NCBI GenBank assembly: GCA_954871525.1 | Contig: OX940865.1 | Span: forward strand, 16,010,606 to 16,074,605 | Reading direction: 5' to 3' | Origin: Parietaria judaica | Lineage: Eukaryota; Streptophyta; Magnoliopsida; Rosales; Urticaceae | Length of the DNA stretch: 64,000 nt | In this document: in pieces, positions 10,642 through 21,183 of the stretch | Layout: each line of letters opens with the position of its first letter | How positions within the stretch are numbered: position 1 is the stretch's first letter | Notes under the pieces: generated by a model | Databases searched by the model: none | What the model saw: the letters and a program-made list of their open reading frames with translations, nothing else | Told to the model about the DNA's origin: nothing | Position numbers and translations under genes: made by a program

Positions 10642-10865
10642 AGCGACCCCTCGGGCGGTCTTCGTCTTCATCGTCGTTGAGGTTTTGTGCCCTGCTAGCG
10701 ACCTTGTGGGTGGCCGTGGTTCCGAGGTTGACCAGGAGACAGCTGGCGACCCCTTGGACAGTCTTCGTCTTCGTTGCCATTGAGGATTTGTGACTAGCGA
10801 CCTTCCGGATGGTTTCGGGGTTGGCCGGGAGACAGCTATGACCCCTTGGGCGGTCTTCGATTAGT
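10640..10865. repeat. Tandem repeat, about 100-bp unit, 2.2 copies
   Basis: The phrase 'gcgacccctcgggcggtctt' (10642), a variant 'gcgaccccttggacagtctt' (10746) and 'gaccccttgggcggtctt' (10841) recur at about 100-bp spacing. Between them 'cgttgaggttttgtg' pairs with 'cattgaggatttgtg', and 'gaccaggagacagct' with 'ggccgggagacagct'. No protein is recognised in any frame. Confidence 0.65.
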
Positions 10866-11411
10866 CCGTCGATAACATCAAATGGTTTATCGGCCAAAAT
10901 AATATTCAAATCCTTGGATGAATTGACGAATACCCTTCGAATATTTGCTATTTTATTAATACCTACCAACTCTAACCAAGCTTTCTGTTTTGATTACTCC
11001 ACACTATTTAATATCATTGGACGTGAATTCTCCTTAATTATGTTCCTTTCCCATCATTTGAATACGATTCTTAATTTATTAGCACTAAATGTTCCATTCA
11101 ATAAAACTAAATCAATGCTATTCGAGCTCATAAACAAGAATGTCAAAGCCCAATGTTCCACTTATATGAGTTCTAGTAGAATAAACCGCGCATAAATTTG
11201 AATAAAATATCGTCCAATGTGTACTGAAATTGAACATGTATATGGATAAATATTGAATAATATGTGCTGAAATTTCCTCATCAAACACTAATATATTATT
11301 ATTCCTTGTGTAATATTTTTATTATTTTTATATAAAAATATGCACATCTTTGAAGTAAAAATCTAAACAATTGAATAACATGTTTTGGCAATCCGTTCTT
11401 AACAAATAAAA

Positions 11412-11413
<2 letters not shown>

Positions 11414-11457
<44 letters not shown>
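11414..11457. repeat. (TA)n microsatellite
   Basis: A pure TA run of about 22 units. Similar but shorter runs lie at 2021-2033, 9841-9864, 13189-13206, 19671-19695, 45975-46009, 46224-46247 and 57301-57325. Confidence 0.9.
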
Positions 11458-11460
<3 letters not shown>

Positions 11461-11490
11461 AAAATCTATCCACAATCAAGTGACAACTTA

Positions 11491-11915
11491 GGGCCCGTTT
11501 GGTAGCATTTTCGTTGTTTTTTCGTTTTTCATAAATTGATTTGTGAGTATTAATATTAAAAATTGATTTTTGTTTATTTTTTAAATTGTGTTTGGTGAGC
11601 AGTATTTTGGTAAAAAGTAAAAACATAAACACACTTGGTGATTTGTGTTTTTCTATTTAAATTGAATTTATATTTAGTTATATAACATATTAGGAAACGT
11701 GGGTAAAGGAGTGTGAGATAAACCCATTTTTGAGAAGGGAGAAAACAGCTTTTTTTTAGTTTCAAAAGTACCTCATTTACCCATTAAAAGACAAAACATT
11801 TTTCAACAACAAATTAATAGTACTTTTGCACCAAACACATTTTCATTTTTACTTTTTACTGTATAACGGTAAGAAAAGGAGAAATCATTTTTATAAAAGT
11901 CTACCAAACAGGCCC
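11491..11915. mobile_element. Tourist-like (PIF/Harbinger) MITE
   Basis: The terminal inverted repeats are 'gggcccgtttggtag' at the left end and 'ctaccaaacaggccc' at the right end, 14 of 15 matching. The flanking trinucleotide TTA is duplicated (11488-11490 and 11916-11918). A 3-bp TTA duplication with G-rich ends is diagnostic of PIF/Harbinger-derived Tourist MITEs. The 425-bp interior is AT-rich and non-coding. Confidence 0.85.
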
Positions 11916-12600
11916 TTAATTAGCCAAAGATTTGAAAATCTAATTTTTATATAATTTAGAATTATTTTATTTAAGTTAAAGATTTGAAAATCTAATTTTT
12001 ATAGAATTTAGAATTATATTTTATTAAAAAAACTCACGTATTTATTTCATTTCCATCATTCATTTAATCCATTCATTGTTTATGGTTAATAAACATGTTT
12101 TAAGAAGCAATATCATTTCGCTACTGTCTGTTTCAATTTGACATTTATTTACACTTAATTACATGCAACAGTACTTAAACTTAAATACACATGTATCACA
12201 GGCTCACAGCTATATATATTAACGTACAACATTTATTTGGTGAAATAACATGTATATAAAACTTATATATGTTTATGTAATGAATTGTTTTTTATTATAT
12301 TTTTGAAAAGGAAAAAGAAAAAATTCTACGAAAAAAATCAAAAGATGAGGAAGAAACATAACTAACCAGTAATTCGGTTCCAAGACAAAAGTACCAAAAT
12401 TCTATGTATATTTATATATGTGTGTGTGTCTCCTATTTTTATTGAATTTTATTTTTAAAAAATAAATTACTAAAAAATAAGTTATGGTACGCAACCTTTC
12501 CAATACTTTTCTTTTGATATTTTGAAATACCATAAAACTGACAAGAGATAACCATTTATATTATACTTTTAACATTATAAGTCTATTCACTTTTCCAACG
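11916..12600. other. AT-rich intergenic stretch
   Basis: No gene is recognised. There is a direct repeat of the phrase 'aaagatttgaaaatctaatt' (11926 and 11980) and short TG and TA runs near 12415-12430. Confidence 0.5.
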
Positions 12601-12603
12601 TAA

Positions 12604-12705
12604 ATGGCTTCTCATTTTCACTTTCTTGTTAGTTTGTGTTTCGTGGTTTGTTGTTCTCTCTATGCCTCGCATGATATTACCGCTTGCGAGTTGCCTCTCG
12701 GTTAA
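12604..12705 (+). CDS. Possible first exon of a small secreted peptide (unconfirmed)
   Basis: An ATG at 12604 opens a short frame, 'MASHFHFLVSLCFVVCCSLY', followed by ASHDITACELPLG and a stop. The first 21 residues look like a classical signal peptide (small N-region, hydrophobic core, 'YAS' cleavage-type end). The frame ends at a possible donor ('ggttaagt'), which is the usual layout of small cysteine-rich peptide genes: signal-peptide exon, intron, mature exon. No cysteine-rich second exon could be fixed downstream. It may equally be a relic or chance. Confidence 0.25.
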   Translation: MASHFHFLVSLCFVVCCSLYASHDITACELPLG

Positions 12706-13988
12706 GTCTTTGTGGTTGATCTTTTGCACGTTTCTTATATTTTTTGCATTTGATCAAATTTTGTTAATGTTTTGTATATATTGTGGTTTTTACCGGTTGA
12801 ATATCTAAATGTCTCCCACAACTCTCGAAAGTCATTATCCACGAGATCGCTCACGTCATTTATGTTGACAAGTTTGATTGTGCTAATGCACTGAGCTTTA
12901 CTTGATTATAGTACTGATTTTACTATTCTTCGTTCCCATCAAGTATCAACGTTGATTATTTTTTGTTTTGTGTAAAACGCAGACGGCAGATCTCTGATGT
13001 AAAGCAAGCTCGCACCGGTGGCTGCAGAGTTTTTCTATAGTTTTTTTTTTTAATTACATATATATATATATATCTTCTTTTTCAGTTCTACGTACATATA
13101 ATGTAAAATATCTTAAAGTTCTCTTACGAGATTAATCATTATTGATAAGGATTCAGATAGAAATTGCTATAAAGTTGATCATATAAATATATATATATAT
13201 ATATATAATATTTTTTATATGTATAACTTTAGAAGAAGCTTACTGTAATATCAGTAAAAATTCGGTTATTGAAGGATAAGAACTATATTTACGCGAGATT
13301 TTATTTCTTTGATTTGTGCATCCAATCCCATAATAAATTGTTAAAAACTCAAATTACGAGTTTGGGTAAACTTTTGGCGGAAGATCTTATTTACGAGCAG
13401 TGTTTTTTCTTATGTTCATTTTACATAGATTTTTTCATCAAGAATTGTAAGTTATATAGTTTGACTAGGTGAGCAAATTATAGATTTTAACATATTTATT
13501 TAGATTTTTATGGAAATATTCTTATTATTCCCCGGAATTTGGATTTCATTAAGTTAGAATTTGGATGTTAAACTGTAGAATTTTAAAATTGTTTATGATT
13601 TTTATGTATTTGTTTAAGCTGTTAGTTTCTGTAATTTTTTAGAATGAGAAATCACAATAGAATGTTGGTGCCTTTAACAAATTAATCAATTTGGTTATGT
13701 TTCCGTGATATAAAAGTGTTAAATAAAGTTTTTTTTTTAATTTCGACTCATTATTTTATTTTTATGTTAACATTTAAAATAGGTTATAAAATATACAAAT
13801 ATTTTATAAACAGTATAAATTTTTAGTCTTCACCTATTTAACGTTTTGTTACGCTTTACTGTTCAACAAGGTTTTTTTAATTTTATTTTTATAATTGAAG
13901 TTGGGTGAGCTCTCTTACGTTTTACATTTTCAATTATTTATATATATAGATGTTTATATTTAAAAATGACAATGAGATCAGTAAATTA
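12706..13988. other. AT-rich stretch, no gene recognised
   Basis: Only short frames occur (for example 13269-13472, 67 codons), with no family resemblance. There are poly(T) and TA runs. It may be interior of the Helitron whose 3' end lies at 14278, but the 5' end was not found. Confidence 0.4.
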
Positions 13989-14278
13989 AAAAAAAAAATC
14001 ACCAATTAGTAAGGTTAATATGAATGTTGATCTTTCAATTAAAATGCATCATTTAATTAATAAACTTGATAAATCTTTTCAAATTATTTATATATATCCT
14101 CATATTAAAAAAAAAACAGTTAGATCGGTTAATAATATTTAAAAAAAATCAGCAAATAATAAGTTAAATATAAATGTTGACCTTTTAATTAAAAAAACAT
14201 CATTTAATTAATAAGTTGATAAATCTTTTCATGCACAAATAATAAATATTATCGTCACCGCGCTTCGCGGTCCACTAG
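13989..14278 (+). mobile_element. Helitron-like 3' terminal region (plus strand)
   Basis: The sequence ends with a 6-bp-stem hairpin (14257-14271, ACCGCG-ctt-CGCGGT), then 'CCACTAG' at 14272-14278 and a T. This matches the CTRR-T end rule of Helitrons and the terminal words of the minus-strand end at 7277. Just upstream is an internal duplication: the 'atgttgatcttt...catttaattaat' segment at about 13989-14078 recurs at about 14143-14232. The element extends leftwards for an unknown distance. Confidence 0.55.
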
Positions 14279-14692
14279 TGGTGCTAAAGGCACAACAAAA
14301 CGAGATTTGACTCTTTTATAATTAAAAACTATTCGTGATATAAAACTAAATATCAACGAGTATGTGTCACATGTTTTTGTAGCATCTACATGTACACAAA
14401 AATGAATATATACCAATTGTCACAGCAAACACAAAAAAACTATTTGTAAACTTTGACCGTTTAAATAAATAAGAACATAACGAGGATAGCTAGAAGAGTT
14501 CGAGTACTTACACCGCTATTTTGACATGTAATAATAATTTGACGAAACAAAAAAGTAAGGAGATATTCCACGCACAAATACCAAAAGTGTTTGAAAATCA
14601 ACGTTAAATACATATTTTTTGTTTTTGCCGAACAAAATCCAAGCTTCGACTTTGCTTCGCGATCTACTTCTCCTTCTCGTCTTCGACCGATC

Positions 14693-15342
14693 ATGTTCAG
14701 ATTCTGGTACACGAACCATGAGAAGTTTCTATCTTTGGATGATCCGTATCAGAGTTGGTTTTTGGTTTTGAAGTTCTTATGGGGTTCTGTTATTACTGAT
14801 TAGACGGGTTAAATTGGTATATTGTCGATGATTTGATATTCTCATAGTATAGATGTTTGATAAATGTATGGGTTTCATTCATCTGGTTTCACTTTACTAG
14901 GCCTATAAACTTTCGGAAATATATATAATCTATAGGGATACACAGGGCAAACAGCCTCAGCCCAACCCGCAACAGAGTGCTTCGCAATCATGGTATCCTC
15001 AGTCCGTTATTAGCTTGTCGGGTTCTAGGCCGGAGACACCAAGAACTCCGTCTTCTAGCAGCTACGGCTCACCAAGAATTACTGAGAGGCCACATTCGCC
15101 AGTAAATGACTCTTTCTGAAGCAGCTGGGATAATTTCCGTACTGAAGGATAAAAGGTGTTTTTCGAATCCCGGTTTATGGATCTAATTATTTTCCTAGGT
15201 TTCGTAAGAAATTAATTATGGTCAGAGATGTTCTTATATTCTGTGGACTTGATACAGTGTTCCCGAGTTGAGGAAACTTTTGTCGGATAAGGATGCTTAC
15301 CATCAGTTGCTGTCGCTCGACCAGGTCAAGACGCAAAACAAC
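14693..15342 (+). pseudogene. Truncated VPS37-like (ESCRT-I subunit) gene copy
   Basis: Three exon-like blocks keep correct splice sites and phases: 14693-14706 (MFRFW start), 14936-15155 and 15258-15342. The middle block reads 'GKQPQPNPQQSASQSWYPQS', then 'SRPETPRTPSSSSYGSPRI' and 'ERPHSPVND'. After a frame lesion at about 15112-15118 it continues 'SEAAGIISVLKDK'. The last block reads 'VPELRKLLSDKDAYHQLLLS' then LDQVKTQNN. This is the start of plant VPS37, up to the beginning of the Mod(r) domain. The rest of that domain does not follow. Introns are kept, so it is a truncated DNA-level duplicate, not a retrocopy. VPS37 normally sorts ubiquitinated cargo at endosomes. Confidence 0.7.
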
Positions 15343-15645
15343 GTGAGTAATTAGCTCTGCTGAATAAATCCTGCAGAATCTGTGTTAAAAAATCGGGGTT
15401 CCTTTCTTCGTGGTATCACTTATAACATCTTTTCTCTGATAGATATTAATATTTTCGTAAGCTAAATCATTTTGTTAAAAATCTCAGTATCAATTTTTCT
15501 GTTCGTATGATGAATACATGACTAATCTTCTGTTCACTACATAATTACAGAGTGTTTGCCCTGAAAACACTATACAAAGATTCATAGTTTTGTGTTTTCC
15601 CTACGATAAGAACTCCCCACATCTTCACAGTTGATCATTCAAACG

Positions 15646-16735
15646 TTAAACGCCTTGACTTGACGATGAATTCTTCTGGGCTTCCCGCTTCTTTCGTCGA
15701 AAAATCCACGGAGCCATCGGCTTGGGATCAATCCAGAGGCCAAAAACGTACCCCCGGGCTTCAAGCTCCCATTTTGCAAAATCTGGTCGAGCATCGTACC
15801 TGCGGTAGTGCCAGGCTAATCCGTGCCTGAGCATGTGCTCCTGCCAAACACCGATAATAAATGGACTAGTAAGAGACTCCAATTGGAATCCTAGGCTTTC
15901 TGAAAGTCCACTCTTTTTAGCACATGTTAAACAATGTTGAGTTAAATTTAACGCAAGATACAGAGTGCCCAGCACAATACCTGCACAAAGCAGCCTTCAG
16001 CATGAACGTCTGCTACCAGTCGGTTGAATACGTCAATGCAGTAAATCCCCAAACTAAGGGGTTTTCCTACAACTAAAGACGTCAATTTCACCTTGGCCTC
16101 TTCACCAAAGCTCTGGTCCAGCTCAGGTGCATCCACTCCTCTAAAGTTATTAAAAATTCATTACTTGATTACTCAACTGAGAATATAATACAATTATTCT
16201 GTTCGCGAAAAAGCTCGGGTCTTATGATATTACCTCAATCGGACAACGTACGACCGAGTCATCACTAGCTTCCCCTGCCATAAGTGCAGGTGAAATCCCG
16301 CTCCCTCAAATTTGGCTCGCAGCTCAAGCTCCATTTCTTGAGAGCAGGTCATCGAATTTAAATTTTCCAGGTAAAAAATGAAGTCCGGGGGGGCACAGGA
16401 AAAGATCGCCTCAACCAGTAGCCCATCTCCATCCATAATGTCGCAGTCTCGAATCTAGAAGTTTAGAAATTCTCACTAAGTATCTAATTCACTATATCTA
16501 TTATTATTATGGAAAGTGTATAGTAATTTGTAAGGAAAACATACCCTGAGAGGGTCCATACGAAATCGGACCAGGCTCTGTGATGTGGGAATTCTTTGGT
16601 GGCAGTCAATTTCCATTCCGTTAGTCCAGTCAATTTCCATTCCGTTAGCCCCTGTCGATCTTCTGCGTCTCCCGCTAAAACCTGTATCCCGGGAAATGTT
16701 AACTTTAACACCATAGCCATATTGATTCAAAATAG
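15646..16735 (-). CDS. Staphylococcal-nuclease-like domain protein (SNase family), N-terminus unresolved
   Basis: Four exons join in phase on the minus strand: up to about 16735-16545 (start uncertain), 16454-16234, 16140-15981 and 15840-15646 (stop). The conserved SNase fold is visible: 'DIMDGDGLLVEA' (DGD metal site), 'VVRLRGVDAPEL' (catalytic Arg, Asp, Glu positions), 'FNRLVADVHAEGCFVQ' (second catalytic Arg) and 'EHMLRHGLAWHY', then 'WELEAR..GLWIDP..PW'. Plant Ca2+-dependent CAN nucleases share these motifs. Staphylococcal Thr41 is Ala here, and the residue after DGD is Gly where Thr is usual. The first exon holds a 24-bp tandem duplication (two NGMEID copies). It may be a divergent gene or a decaying copy. 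No N-myristoyl CAN-type N-terminus was found. Confidence 0.55.
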
Positions 16736-16833
16736 TGCATCGTAGATATATTAATTTACTATGATAAAAACGTGATATTACAACTTACAAGAATCTATTT
16801 GCGGCTTAAACCCATTTATATTTTCTTCCTCAG

Positions 16834-17178
16834 AATAATAAAAAAGAAAAGTCTCGGAGTGGCAAGCAAGAAAAGCGAAATGGGATCGAGACTCGTTCGC
16901 ACAAAAAATCAAGAGAGCATGAACACGACAGAACCAGAGAGCAAAAAAGTTGTTAAAGATTCGCAAATGGAAGTCAAAAACTTCCTTCAAGACATGACAT
17001 TTCAAAGAAAATTTCTAATAATATCGATGCACATTGGGTCTCGGAGAAACCAGAACTAGCAAGAAAAGCGAAATCATATAATAAATCTAAACTCGTTCAT
17101 GTAAAGGACGAACCAACATCATCTCGCAAGGAAAAATCGCCCGCAAACAACGTACGAGAAATGCATGAATCTAGATAA
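16834..17178 (+). pseudogene. Exon of a charged RS/K-rich nuclear-type protein, interrupted by a stop
   Basis: After an acceptor-like 'ttcttcctcag' a single frame runs 114 codons to a stop at 17176-17178, broken by TAA at 16954-16956. It reads 'KEKSRSGKQEKRNGIETRSH', 'KKSREHEHDRTREQKS', then 'RFANGSQKLPSRHDISKK', 'NNIDAHWVSEKPELARKAK' and 'VKDEPTSSRKEKSPANNV'. The Lys/Arg/Ser/Glu-rich text looks like the C-terminal tail of a nuclear or splicing-related protein; I do not recognise the parent. Because frame is kept after the stop, decay is recent. An 'acgtacgagaaatgcatgaa' phrase at the end (about 17149) recurs at 17400. Confidence 0.45.
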
Positions 17179-17179
17179 C

Positions 17180-17920
17180 TTCTCTCTTTTTTCTTTCTCT
17201 ACATATTTAAAATAGAGAAGAAGCACATTTAAGTAGAATCTTGTAATCATCACGAGTGTATCTTGCAAAGCAGACAAGAAGCAAAGCAAGTAGAACGTGA
17301 AAAATGAATAAAAACAGTTATATTTTTAGCAAAATAAAGCTTATGATGGTGGACATATTTAGAACTAATTTGCTAAATATAGGATAGAATCATATCATAA
17401 CGTACGAGAAATGCATGAAGAGCAAACAAACAAAACTATGACACTCAAAAATTAAATCTGTTGAAAATATCTGTTTTTTTTTTAGGCAAAAGTAGTAAAA
17501 CAAGGACTAAAAACATTTCAAATTGCATTCCCATTTAGCTGATTTAAGTTTCATTATTCATTGGTTATAGATGCCTTAATTATATAGTAATTGACAACTC
17601 CCTTTGAATTATAAATATTAGCACACTTGCCTTTTTCATTTTACTTTTTAGGAACTATGCTCCATATTCTTTCAAAAAAAAAAGTAGCACATTACTTTAA
17701 ATGTGTTAAGAACATACCAAAAAGTTGCAAGCTCAGAGAATTTTTTTTGTCAATTTAGTTGCGGGATGAGATCAATATAATAGATTGTGTAACTATTGTT
17801 AATTATTTCTCGAGTATTATTTTTCACAAGATTGGAGAAAAAAAAACTATTCCAATCGATAAAATACTTTCAAAACAAGTCCATATACTGAAGGTAATTT
17901 AATATTTTTGTTATTTTAAA
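17180..17920. other. AT-rich intergenic stretch
   Basis: No gene is recognised. A partial repeat of the preceding exon end lies at 17400-17420. Confidence 0.4.
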
Positions 17921-17924
17921 ACGT

Positions 17925-18118
17925 GTAGGGAGTAATGTGATACTAATATACTACTCGTTTTTAAAACAAGAGGTCTCGGGTTCAAACTTATGAGACGACG
18001 CAAATGTGTGTAAATTTGGGCAATAGCTCCACTTATTCTTAGACTGAATATATCTCGTTATACAGGAGTGCGTTGAAACATTGGCCAATATAGTCATTCT
18101 CATAAAAAAAAATTTGTA
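17925..18118 (+). repeat. SINE-like sequence with tRNA-type B box
   Basis: A 'ggtctcgggttcaaactta' B-box-like phrase (17972-17990) lies about 40 bases after a weak A-box-like 'gtagggagtaatgtg'. The body ends at 'cattctcataaaaaaaaa'. Target-site duplications were not found, so it is a probable old SINE. Confidence 0.45.
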
Positions 18119-18179
18119 AACAGAGGTTTCTCATTAAAGAGGAATTAAATAACGATCAATACAATTAATAAGCCACACA

Positions 18180-18370
18180 GGGCAATTAGGCACCGACAAG
18201 TCCAAGATCGAGCCCGAGAGGCGATTCTTGGCTATGCAATTCGCCATCACAAATTCTCAGAATCCACCGACAAACCCCGGACAGCACACCCGTGCTAATA
18301 AGATTCCCGATGCTAGCGATAATCGGTCCTTGAAGGCTTTGGAGATGTCCTCCACCAAAGAGCTTTGATG
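18180..18370. other. GC-richer gene-like fragment of unknown origin
   Basis: About 190 bp with coding-like composition sits in AT-rich surroundings. Minus-strand text includes 'LVEDISKAFKDRLSLASGIL' before a stop, and 'ICDGELHSQESPLGLDLGL' in the next segment. No family is recognised. It could be a relic exon. Confidence 0.2.
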
Positions 18371-20071
18371 CAGTTTGCCTTATGTACTTTCAAAAAAATA
18401 GTAGACTAACCCATGTGTTCCGAAATGAAAAAAGGTTTAACTTGTGCAAAAAAACCTGACTCGTTTGAGATTATTTTGATCAATTTTATTTTTCATCTCC
18501 AATTATGTGGGACATTCATCTTAATATTGAACAACTAGATTTATTGTCTATTTCACATTAATATAGTCATAGCTGTTAATTTATTGACTATAAATTAAAT
18601 AAAAATCTACCATATTATATATATATATATTCTAAAAAGGAGAAGGATTTCTTTAAACGACATTATTTTCTCGAATTTGTAAACTTAAATGTGGCCGTAG
18701 GGTTGTTTTCATATGGCTTAGCAAAACACACGAAAGCCAAGTGGAGAATACACCTTGAAGCTATAAATAAGCACCATTAAGGCAAGCTTGTAAAGAAGAA
18801 GAAGAAGATACACATTTGTCAAACTCAACATTTCCTCTCCAATCTTAAGAGCATTCTCGAGGCAAAGCTGAATCATTTACAGTCTACGAGGACCTCATTT
18901 ACTCCTCTTTCTGACACTTCTGATGCTCAGGAAAATAATAAATATATATTTGAAACTTCTTGGCATACTTAATTAATTGAGTCTAATAAAGAGGGTGTCA
19001 CAGCAAATATAATCAATAGAAAGATATTAACTTTGATTTTGGTGTATTCCATCCCATGCATTTTAATTTATGGAAGCAATAGTCTTCATTGTTCTAAAGA
19101 GTAAAAAACGATAGAAAATATTAGTTTATGTGCAACACGTGACTTGCGAGTGTATTGTAGTCAATTTATTTTCTTTCATTTTTTAGACTTAACTCAAATT
19201 TCTTCCAAAATTAGACCATTGAGTATTTCTGAATAATCTCATAATATTGATCTTGTTCACTAATATTTGACAAGAAAAAAAAAACTCATGTATGTTGAGA
19301 ACCAAATAACATTTTCATCTTTTTCACACGGAAATGACGATACGCATTAAAAGGAAAAGTTGAAGGGAAATTACTAGCACAAACTAAATTCGAAGGATAA
19401 AAATGCACCGAAAAGCAAAGCTTAGAGGCTATTTTCGCCAATTGCCCTTTGCCTACAATGCAGTTCTAAAGAGAAAAAAATGGCCTTACTAAGAGTATCA
19501 TTAGAGTTGTTAGTGCATAATGAATCAATGTTCATGAAAATAATTATTCCATTTCGATTGAGAATGTTAGGAAAACTGTGTTAAACAGACATAACATAAT
19601 GTTGTTATACCTTAACCAACAAAAGTTAATGATAATCTAAGAGACTGAATGAGTGGAACATTTATAACAATATATATATATATATATATATATATGTATT
19701 CTTATAGATATCAAATTGGTTAAGACACGGCAAAGTCTGCTTTTCTCCTCAAAAAACTTTCTTTCAACTACACCCCAAAACTTGAAAACAAAGTGTTTTG
19801 CCACCTCTTCAAAGCATTTAACAAACTTACAAGCTTAGACAAGACCAAAGACCGCACCACTTTTAGCAAAAAATAGAAAAGATGATCCTGAAAATATGTC
19901 AACTTTTTTGGAAACACAATGCTTTAATTTCCTTCCCAACTGCCTTTCTCAATCTCATTAACTCAAAACTCAGCTCTATATATATGTGTGTAGCTGTGTA
20001 TACACACATATATTACTCTTCTCTATACAACTAGTGAGTCATAGTGTTGAGCGAGTGTGAAGAAAATAAAA
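18371..20071. other. Intergenic region and GDSL gene promoter
   Basis: No gene is seen. A TA microsatellite lies at 19671-19695. A TATA-like 'tctatatatatg' at about 19976 precedes the GDSL start codon by about 95 bp and is the best core-promoter candidate. Confidence 0.4.
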
Positions 20072-21142
20072 ATGGCGGGTCCAAAAGCAACGATCTTTGG
20101 GTACTATTTGACCCTTTTTGCTCTCATGACTCTCGTTGCCAATATTAGCGGTGAACCGATGGTCCCCGGCTTAATGATCTTCGGCGACTCGGTGGTCGAT
20201 GTCGGAAACAACAACTATCTCTACACTGTTGTGAAGGCGAATTTTCCTCCTTACGGGAGAGATTTCGTCAGTCACAAACCTACCGGAAGGTTCTGCAACG
20301 GTAAACTTGCCACGGACTTCACCGGTAAGGAGTTTTTTTTTTTGGTAAGTAAATGTATTTCAGTTAAGCTCAATAATAAAAATTCAAATGTTCAATCATT
20401 TGAGATATATAACCTTTATGATGTAAGGACATTTCTTCAATTACAAGTTACCCTTTCTCGCGCATTTGAATCTCTTTTCCTCAATCACAGTATTATTCTG
20501 CTTTTTTGACAGCCGACTACCTCGGATTCACTTCGTACCCACCGGCTTACCTCAGCCCAGACGCGAAGGGGAAGAACCTCTTAAACGGAGCAAATTTCGC
20601 TTCCGGAGCTTCGGGCTATTATGATAGAACAGCCACACTATACGTAAGTGATGGATCTTCTTTTATTTTTATCAATATTTCATAACTCAAGTGGTCAGGG
20701 CATCTGAACTTCTATTCAAGAGATACACAATGTTCAAGTTCTCATGACAGCAAAGAAAAAAAAACAAAAGGGCTACTCGTTTTTAAAAAATTTCTCGGGT
20801 CTTGATCTCGATTTTTGTTCTTTTTGACGGTTTTTTTTTTTTTTTGGTAGCGTGCTCTTTCTTTGAATGATCAGCTAAAATACTACAAGGAGTACCAAGA
20901 GAAAGTGGCGAAGTCGGAGGGACAAGCCAAAGCCGATGCTTTGGTCTCTGGCTCTATTCATCTTCTCAGTGCCGGAAGTAGCGACTTTGTTCAGAACTAT
21001 TACATCAATCCCGAACTCCGTACGAGATACTCGGTCGACCAGTTCTCGAACCTGCTTACCAACTCTTTCACATCTTTTGTTCAGGTTTTTCTATCTATCC
21101 ATCTATCGAAATATATAGTTCCGTAAGATAAGAAAAGGGCTA

Positions 21143-21183
<41 letters not shown>

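Noticed and set aside
10231..10969. Two minus-strand frames (61 and 141 codons)
   Set aside because: They lie in the LTR-like segment and the 100-bp tandem repeat; translation shows only repeat-driven text.
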